This document shows positions 57,317-64,000 of a stretch of DNA of 64,000 bases, one piece after another. The stretch covers positions 5,128,356 through 5,192,355 of the forward strand of contig JAJEKV010000031.1 in NCBI GenBank assembly GCA_021234155.1, in the 5' to 3' direction. Source of the DNA: Isoetes taiwanensis (lineage: Eukaryota > Streptophyta > Lycopodiopsida > Isoetales > Isoetaceae). Positions within the stretch are counted from its first letter, which is position 1. Every line of letters starts with the position of its first letter. The notes under the pieces are model-generated. The model did no database searches, was not told the origin of the DNA, and saw only the letters and a list, made by a program, of their open reading frames with translations. A program made the translations under genes and the position numbers.

Positions 57317-57551
57317 ATGGAGAACTCTGATAACAGCGGTCCGGTGAGCTTCCTTGCCGGATTACATGCAAGATGGACTGACGTCGATCTGTGGCGTCAA
57401 TGGAATCGCCGGATCCCTATGGATCCTTGGTTGGAGGCAGCGGCCAGATCAACTGGGAGATAAACTCGATCGCCGGGAGGTGATCGTTCAATTTGGAGTG
57501 GTCGCGGTGTGGGGCTTCCACATCCTCCGAAAGTGGAGTGCCCCCGAGTAA
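57317..57551 (+). pseudogene. Small antisense ORF of the gypsy element, frameshifted
   Basis: From ATG at 57317 a 48-codon frame (MENSDNSGPVSFLAGLHARW ... IPMDPWLEAAARSTG) ends at TAA 57461-57463. The adjacent frame continues as DKLDRREVIVQFGVVAVWGF to TAA at 57549-57551. One frameshift would join them into a product of about 78 residues. It is Trp-rich, with a hydrophobic C-terminal segment. It is read opposite to pol, between integrase and the extra ORF. Antisense genes in this position are known from Tat-lineage elements such as maize Grande. I recognise no domain. Confidence 0.45.
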
Positions 57552-57779
57552 AGAAGCGCTTATGAGCATGATAGGGGTTTTCCCAATTTTTGTTTAGTTT
57601 AGGACTTGTTGGGTGAAAAATCCCACAAGTAATTGTAGCCGGGCAATTTTGTACATAATAGAAAAGTGTTTCTCATAAATTTGTACAAGTGGTATCTTGT
57701 TGTAAATTTTGTTCTTGAGCTAAGGATCTTTGCTGCAGTGAGGGGGTTTGAAATTTCTTGAGTCGAAATCCATTGACTA

Positions 57780-58880
57780 ATGTAGGAAATGGAGTGCCAT
57801 CAATTCTTGTAATTGTAAAACTCGGGATGTGGTATCTCGGAAATTTTGTATGGTCCCAGCCATCTGAGCTTGAGTTTGCCAGGATGTTGTTGATATCTCG
57901 AGTCGTAAAGAAGAACTAAGTCGCCAATTTGAAAAGTTTTGTTTTTGATGTGTTTGTCATGCCATTGTTTTTTTGTAGTTGTTTGCCTTGTTGAAGTCTA
58001 AGAAAAGCATCTCTTGAAGTTCATCCGGTTGTTCGGTTGATAAACTTCGTTCTTGCAAAGCTGCGATGGATTATGTTACATTTGCTAAGCGAAATTTGAG
58101 TGAGGGTAAAATGAACTCAAAAGGCATAAGAGCCTCTTGGCCATACACAAGTGAAAAGGTGTTTGACCGGTTGCTACTTTGTATGTTGTATTGTAAGCCC
58201 ATAAAACCGTAGGTAACTTATCTTGCCAATCTTTTCTTGTAGGATCACAAATCTTCTTGAGAATGTGGATAAGCACCTTGTTTGTGCTTTTCGGTAAAGC
58301 CATTACCACGGGGATAGTAAGGCGTGCTTTTTCTATGATGAATGTGCGGATAGTTAGTGAGTTCAGCAATAGTGTGATTGATGAAATGAACTCCACGATC
58401 ACTAAGTAATTCTAAGGGACATCAAATCGGCGTGATGATGTTCTTGTAGAGAACCTTATTTTGTACTAGCAGACCCGTGTTGTCGTAGAGCACGCTTCAG
58501 CCCATTTGGTTGCATAGTCCGTGAAGACTAGAATGTAGCGTGCCCTAGTGTTGATTGCAGGTGGGTCCATGGGACCAACAAAATCCATACCCCATTTGGC
58601 AAAGGGGAGAGGCGTGGCTATTGGCGTGGCGGCAGGAGCGTCCACGGGCGATGGGTCTACCAAACCTCGACAAACATCACACGCGTCGCGTGTGTATTTG
58701 TGAGCATCTTTGAAAAAAGCGTGGGCGGTAATACCCGGCAAGGAGGAGTTTCCTTTGCCGTGTTGTCTCCGCTGAAATGACCACTTGCCAAGTCCGCCGT
58801 GGGGCTTGTTTGACTAGATCAGGGGACCGTGAGGAAGAACACATCGTCGAGACACATTGTCTTTGCCACATTTATAGAGA
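57780..58880 (-). pseudogene. gypsy integrase, multiply broken
   Basis: Minus-strand fragments in order. The zinc-binding region (DACDVCR with HKYTR upstream, about 58700) comes first, then the catalytic core start (KWGMDFVGPMDPP, first Asp) and YILVFTDYATKWAEA (58466-58741). Next are a second-Asp block (LLSDRG) near 58395 and a third block with Glu near 58290. WQDKLPTVLWAYNTTYKVATGQTPF follows (58085-58402). A C-terminal tail near 57780-57860 includes DGTPFPTLVNGFRLKKF. Several frame changes make it inactive. In an intact element it inserts the cDNA into the genome. Confidence 0.82.
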
Positions 58881-58927
58881 TGGCCAGCAACCATCGTATA
58901 ATCTCGTGCCAGCGAAGGAATTGTTGT

Positions 58928-59480
58928 TTATGCAGAAGTTGTCTTTCCGGAGAGGCGTGGGGTCACTTGACCCGAGTGCGCCCGTGAGGAGAAAGCGTTG
59001 ATAGTCATTGGTACCAATGAGGCGTGGGCGTGACCAGAACGATTGAGCATCCGGAAGGGCATCGTGAACTCCTTCAGAGGGATCATCCGTGTGTATGCGT
59101 GAAAGATAGTGGGGGACCGTGTGGTAGCGCCCGGCTTGTGAATAATTTCAAAAGGGGCAAACTCTTGCAATATCAATATCCATCGAGCAATTCGGCCCGT
59201 GGGGTTTGGCTTATTGATTAAATATAGAAGAGCTTGATGATCCACATAAAAGCGAATTTGACTACCAAGAAGATAGTGTAAAGCGTTGTACACAAAAGAT
59301 AAGGCCAAAGGGCTTCCCTTTAGTGGCGAATAGTTTTTCAGCGCCAGGATTGAGTTTTTACTGGCGCACACGATGGGCTTGTCCCTGATTTGGTGCATAC
59401 TCTTGAGCTAGAGAACAGCTCAATCGCAAAGCCTGAAACATCAACATGGACATGAAATGGTTTGTCCCATTGAGGTGGTA
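58928..59480 (-). pseudogene. gypsy RNase H
   Basis: Minus-strand frame with KNYSPLKG, ALHYLLGSQIRFYVDHQALL, NKPNPTGRIARWILILQEF and EIIHKPG, the usual C-terminal RNase H blocks of plant gypsy pol. The upstream part near 59340-59480 is out of frame. It degrades RNA in the RNA-DNA hybrid during reverse transcription. Confidence 0.85.
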
Positions 59481-60749
59481 CTAGCACGGGGGCTTCTGTG
59501 AGCTTGACTTTGAGTTCTTTAAAAGCTTGATTTGCATCAGATGTCCAAGTCCATGTGTATGGATTTCCGGTCGGTTTTGTGAATTGGATCGGTGATCCGG
59601 TGCCAATTGCGGAATAAAGGTGGCATAGAAGTTGACTTTGCCAAGAAAGGAACGCGTGTGTCCTTGATATTCGCAGTGGATATGCTCGATGACACGGCTG
59701 ATTTTGGCTGGGTCCGTTGTAATGCCGTGTCGACTCACGACATGTCCTAGAAGTACACCCGAGGTGACACAGAAGGTGCACTTTTCCGGATTGAGGCTAA
59801 TTCCAGATTCATCACAGCGTTGAAAAACTAGTTCAAGTTTTACCAAATGGTCCATAACGTGGGTGTAAGTGGAGAAGTCATCCTGAAAGACTTGCAGAAA
59901 GGGATGAACTTGCATGTACTCTTGAAAAACAGCAAGCATAATGCGTTGAAATGTGGATGGTGAGTTTGACAATCCAAAAGGAACGACTTTGTAAGCAAAG
60001 GTACCCCATGGAGTAGTGAAGGTAGTCTTTAGTTGATCTTCTTCTCGAATGGATATTTGATTATAACCGGAGAAGCCGTCCATGAAGGAGTACATCTCGT
60101 GGCCTGCTACATCTTCCAACACTTGATCCGTGAAGGGGAGAGGGAAATGATCCCGGTCCGTGGCTTGATTGAGTTTTCTATAATCCACACAAACGCGAAT
60201 TTTTCCATTATGTTTGAGGGCAATAACAATAGGACTTACCCATTCTGAATGTTTGACCTCGTAGATAAGTCCAGCGTCCAAAAGCTTGTCAATTTCGGCT
60301 TTAACCTTTTCACGGTAGTTTGGGTTAAGCCGGTACTGTCGTTGCTAGATGGGTCTAGCATCTCGCTTGGTGGGAATCGAGAGTTGTCCCAATTCTTTCT
60401 TGATACCTCGGAGGTCTTTGTAGCTCCAAGCAAAGATGTGCTTGAAACGTTTGAATAGCACAATGGCTTGCTCCCTGAATGCTGGCGTGAGGTCGCGTGC
60501 CAATCGGATTGGTTGATTTGTTCCAATATCAATTATGTCTACTGCAGGAGTTTGAATGTGTGGAATGACTTGATCATCCCGAAGCGGTGTGGGCTGGCTC
60601 ACGAGTAGGACGGGATGTTCATGTTGACCAATTTTGAAAAATAGTGGCGTGCCACTAGGAGTTGGTGTGGTGTCTTCTTGAGCGGGGAGGAGGAGCCGGG
60701 GTACCGTCTCCTCATGTGGAACCAATGTGACATTGTTACAAGGTGTCAA
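59481..60749 (-). pseudogene. gypsy reverse transcriptase with one internal stop
   Basis: The minus-strand frame from 60749 (protease-RT linker; FAWSYKDLRGIKKELGQ) is closed by TAG at 60347-60345 and reopens in the same frame. The RT core (60281-59481) holds WVSPIVIALKHNGKIRVCVD, DGFSGYNQI (first catalytic Asp, D68 of this stretch), TPWGTFAYKVVPFGLSNSPS and VFQDDFSTY, with D134/D135 the catalytic pair. The usual hydrophobic residue before DD is Gln. NPEKCTF and LLGHVVSRHGI follow. The end drifts out of frame near 59600. Confidence 0.9.
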
Positions 60750-60889
60750 ATAGGGGTCAACCCGGCGTTGCTATGCCTTTATCAATATCCATGTCTTCCC
60801 ATGGTTGATTGTATTCAGGTAAGCCTTGAGTGGCAAACCCTTGGCTTGTAACCGATAGGTGTTGCAAACTTGTTCGAGTCACTTTATTC

Positions 60890-61400
60890 GATCAACAGTG
60901 ATCTACGAAATGATCCGCCCGTGGTCAGATCCATCGTCTTGATGAGCTTGCCATCCGTGATAACAAGTTGATCGCGGGCCCGATGAGTGAATGCTTTTAG
61001 CTTGTCTCAAAAAAGGGTCGCCCTACTAACATTTCATAATCTCCCGGATCTTCTCCGCTCTCCAAACACCGAATTCCATGGTAAATTGTAGATCTCCAAT
61101 ATTGACCGGTATTGGTTGTGTAACTCCTTGTGGTCGCGTGATATGGCCATTCGCAAGCTTGATGTCATAAAGGGGCAGTATGGAGCTCCCTTATGCCCAA
61201 TTGTCGCCCCGAGATTATCGTAATAAGATTGACTGCTACCGCCACCGCCGATCCGAACATGGTGAATGACCTTTTGGCCCACGCGGTGCATGCACCGTGG
61301 GTGTTGATGATGTATTGCGTGCATTAACAGTGTAATGGGTTTTGTAAAATGTGCTCGTAGGGCTTTGGACATAGTTGTAGGATAGTCGTAAAGGTCGAGA
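60890..61400 (-). pseudogene. gypsy protease region, degraded
   Basis: Minus-strand segments match the retropepsin C-terminal half of plant gypsy elements (VRIGGGG.S, then ..RPFLRQ-like and FTHRA..LVITDGK-like blocks in other frames). The active-site Asp triad could not be located with confidence. The protease would process the Gag-Pol polyprotein. Confidence 0.55.
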
Positions 61401-61616
61401 GGAATTTTGATTTTAGCAAGTTCTTGTTGAAGTTCGGGAGGGATTGCGGGTAGTTGTGGTGGATCCGTGGGTTGTTGTTGCTCAAAGCAATAGATGTCGC
61501 TACCTTGTTGAGGAGGTCGACTTCAGAAGCAATGTTGAGTGGTGGTGTTGCAGATGTCGTGGCATTCGTGGGTCGTGGCTCCGATCGTGTGGTAGCATTG
61601 ATGAGACTTGAGTGCC

Positions 61617-63011
61617 TTACCTTACGCACGCTTCGATGAGTTGAAGCAGACTTTTGCGAAGTTTAGGTTGAACATGAGGAAGTAGTTGATCCAGTTTGGG
61701 TGCAAAATGAACAGATTTGGTTGATGGCTCACTGGTACGAGAATCGGCTGCAAAAACTTGGTGCATGTGGTGCTTATGGCGTGGGGAATGAGGGAGAACC
61801 TCAATCCGGTTGGAGGATTCAAGGCTGGTGTTGATTGCATGGTAAATTTCTTCTTGGAGTTGATCATCCAATTGTTTTTGAGTTGTTTGCTGTTGGCGTG
61901 GTTGTTGTTGTGGTGGCCGTGGTGGCCGTTTGAGCACTGGGCGTGGGCCTTGCCTTCCCTTGGCTTCCCATACTTGAAAAGGTGTAAGACGCACTGTCGT
62001 GGTTTGATTGGTGCCAGGAATCTGTATTTGAACTTGAGGAAGTTGAGGACAATCTGCAGACTGATGACCCCATTGGTCCGCAGTTGAAACATTGGGACTT
62101 GCTTGGATCAAAAGTGGAACGAGGAGGTCCACGTTGTGGTTTCTTTGTTATTCTTTGGGGTTGTTGTTGTTGTCGCGTGGGCGGCTCGTGGTTCGTGGTT
62201 GAGTTTGCGTGGGTACCTTCTGCACTTGGTGAACAAGACGTTGTCGATACGGATTTGGTCGTGGATTTGTACATTCTTCAGTGGTGTGGTTCTGCATGTT
62301 GCAGCGTTTGCAATGGATCATGCTATCCACAGAGTTACACTCATTCGCCAGATGTCCTGAGTACTGGCAAATAGTACACCAAATGTTATTTCTTGGGGGA
62401 ACTGCCGTGGAGGCAGTCGAGGTGCGCGTGGGTGTAGCCGAGGGAAATGGGAGTATCGTGGCTTGATCACCGCGTGAGGAAACATGAACAGAGTGATTGA
62501 CTAATTCAATGGCTTCTTGTAATGTCTTGGGGCGCAAATACTCAGTCATAAATCGGATGTGAGAGGGTAAGCCTTGAAGAAACCACACTAGAATTTGGCT
62601 TTGGGTTGGAAATTCCTTCAACTTGTTGACTAAGATCTGCAGTCGGTCTGCAAAGTCTCGGGCAGATTCTCCTGGGTTCTGCTTGAGTGTGTTGAGGTCG
62701 TTCAGCAGTTGTTGATCATCCGCAAGGGTGCCGTAATGGGAAAGAAAAGAGGTCTTCATGTGTATCCAATCTTGTTTCCAGTGGCTTTTGTTTGCCATCA
62801 GCCATTCGTGGGGTGCTCCACGCAGGGTCGTCGAAAAGATGTGGAATTTTAGTTTTGGATCGGAGTGACCATTGAGATCTGCAAGTGACTCAAATTCATC
62901 CATGTGAGCCTGAGCACTCTGGTCTATGTGTTTACCTTTATCATTTCCAAAGAGTGGATATGGGAGTTTTAAAGCATGTGTAGGAGCTCGATGATGAATG
63001 GGTGTTTGCAT
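61617..63011 (-). pseudogene. gypsy gag with zinc knuckles, frameshifted
   Basis: The 287-codon minus-strand frame (63011-62148) contains the retrotransposon gag domain (residues about 35-165: HMDEFESLADLNGHSDPKLK, GAPHEWLMANKSHWKQDW, LNTLKQNPGESARDFADRL, FLQGLPSHIRFMTEYLRPKT). Two CCHC knuckles follow, C212-C225 and C234-C247. Downstream a third knuckle (CFNCG..) is split by a frameshift near 62100-62150. The C-terminal Gln/Pro-rich part continues in another frame to 61617. Gag forms the particle and packages RNA. N-terminal coding sequence between 63011 and about 63570 is also broken. Confidence 0.85.
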
Positions 63012-63616
63012 TTGTGGAAAAGAAAAGACAAGTAGGTGTTGGTTCTTTGCATAGGTACCGAAACCGGCATAGGTTGTGTGAGATTAGTAAAAAAGAGGTA
63101 TCAAGCAATTGTAGTGGGAACAAAAGGTTGTAGACGGGCATGAGCAAGTGTGGGGGGCGATTAAAGGGAATGGACGGTAGGGGAATTGACAAAGGTGGAA
63201 GCGGTGGTACGAAGTTCCTAAAGAAAGATTACCAATAGAGAAAACATTTTGCGGATGTTCCGGAGAAAATTGCGGTGGTTACGTAGGATCTTGAGTTGGG
63301 GATTAAGTTGGAGTAAATTCAAAGGGTCAGGTTTGCAGCCTGCGCATGATATGGCGAACGGGGAGCGGAACAATGGCGACCTTCCACGTGGGGAGGTCGG
63401 TCCGGAAAGTTGTCGCGGTGTAGGTGGAAGCAGTTCGCGCTCGTATTACGGAGAAGAGACAATCGAACGAGTGTAGGTGGACATATTAGCGGAGGCGTCT
63501 TGAAGTTCATGGCGGCGCGCCGTGACTCCATCCGGTGTTGAATATCGCCGGGAGTAAAGAAGGGATTGAACATGGTATCAATACGGCTTCAGAAGTGAGC
63601 CCGCCTTGGCGCCCGG
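63012..63616 (-). other. gypsy leader and degraded gag N-terminus
   Basis: Minus-strand fragments with Pro- and Ser-rich coding flavour, for example SIPFNRPPHLL near 63160, in different frames. Directly after the LTR the minus strand reads CCGGGCGCCAAGGCGGGCTC. No standard tRNA-complementary primer site starting TGG could be assigned. Confidence 0.4.
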
Positions 63617-64000
63617 TGTTTGGGGTCAGGGCTCGGGATCGCCGAGGGACAGATCTGCGGAGATCCTTGAAGTCCCAAGGGGCAAATCCTCGAGACACTC
63701 TTGTCACGCGGGATTTTTGCTAACAGAGGAAAGAACAAGAAAACTCGGATAAAACAAAGAATTGCAATACACAATGAAACACACAAGACACTTGTGGAGA
63801 ACACGGCAATCCATTGATCAAAACAAGTGTACAATGAAGGCTCAAAAGAGCGCATAACAAAAAGACAAAGCATGTGCGCTCAGTAGTGACACAAAGAACA
63901 CTATGAACCCTTTTTTTTTTGAAGGAGCAAAAATGCTACAATATATAGGAATACTGAGTGGCCTACGGGCCTGAATCTGATCCTCATCATGACAACGCGT
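63617..64000 (-). repeat. gypsy 5' LTR, part inside the window
   Basis: Matches 53901-54290 with substitutions and small indels. The remaining 230 bp or so lie beyond the window. Confidence 0.88.

Larger units (their letters stand above)
53901..64000 (-). mobile_element. Old Ty3/gypsy LTR retrotransposon, runs off the window
   Basis: Minus-strand element bounded by LTRs beginning TGTTTGGGGTC on the plus strand at 53901 and 63617. Order on the minus strand: gag, protease, reverse transcriptase, RNase H, integrase, then about 3 kb of extra sequence before the 3' LTR. Integrase after RNase H defines Ty3/gypsy. The long region after pol with an antisense ORF recalls the Tat lineage (for example Grande). 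The LTRs differ at many positions and the frames are broken repeatedly, so it is old. The full length should be about 10.3 kb. Confidence 0.88.

Noticed and set aside
63572-63585. TGGTATCAATACGG as a primer binding site
   Set aside because: It is on the plus strand, opposite to the element, and not adjacent to an LTR end.

Overview
This is eukaryotic, almost certainly plant, nuclear DNA. It is AT-rich and dominated by nested transposable elements of types abundant in plants: Ty1/copia, Ty3/gypsy, L1-like LINEs and a Helitron. The gene fragments are plant-specific: PLS-type PPR motifs, a GDSL esterase/lipase, and a hydroxyproline-rich-glycoprotein-like protein of the Arabidopsis At5g52430 type. 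The style of the PPR motifs and of the LINE reverse transcriptase fits a fern or another non-angiosperm vascular plant, but that is inference and the species cannot be fixed from the sequence. I found no intact, clearly functional host gene. Most recognisable genes are broken.

Layout. 1-9.2 kb: repeat debris, the 3' end and one LTR of a decayed LTR retrotransposon (about 4766-6318), and a LINE reverse transcriptase fragment. 9.2-16.5 kb: a frameshifted two-exon GDSL lipase fragment, duplicated promoter-like DNA, a fold-back MITE, exon-like fragments, a dispersed repeat and a PPR pseudogene. 16.5-33.6 kb: a likely non-autonomous Helitron (16514-24088) carrying gene fragments. Most of it, plus its 3' flank, is duplicated in tandem (units 17391-24828 and 24829-33633). 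Each unit carries a PPR fragment joined to a hydroxyproline-rich-glycoprotein fragment, and each has since acquired its own insertions. 33.7-34.5 kb: an open 240-codon frame with a signal peptide. 35.9-41.4 kb: a complete Ty1/copia element with near-identical LTRs and a 5-bp target duplication, but with a frameshift and two stops. 41.4-49.4 kb: a fold-back element, dispersed repeats, a probable LTR element lacking gag-pol, and two unrecognised ORFs. 49.5-50.7 kb: a LINE consisting of an intact ORF1 and a 3' tail without ORF2. 53.9-64.0 kb: a long, old Ty3/gypsy element on the minus strand that runs off the window. It has extra coding sequence between pol and the 3' LTR, and a small antisense ORF.

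The genes do not form an operon or pathway. The logic of the window is transposition, gene-fragment capture and segmental duplication. The two tandem units act as mutual empty-site controls, so several insertions (a LINE tail, a poly-A retroposon, and a composite element with an 8-bp target duplication) can be delimited to within a few bases.
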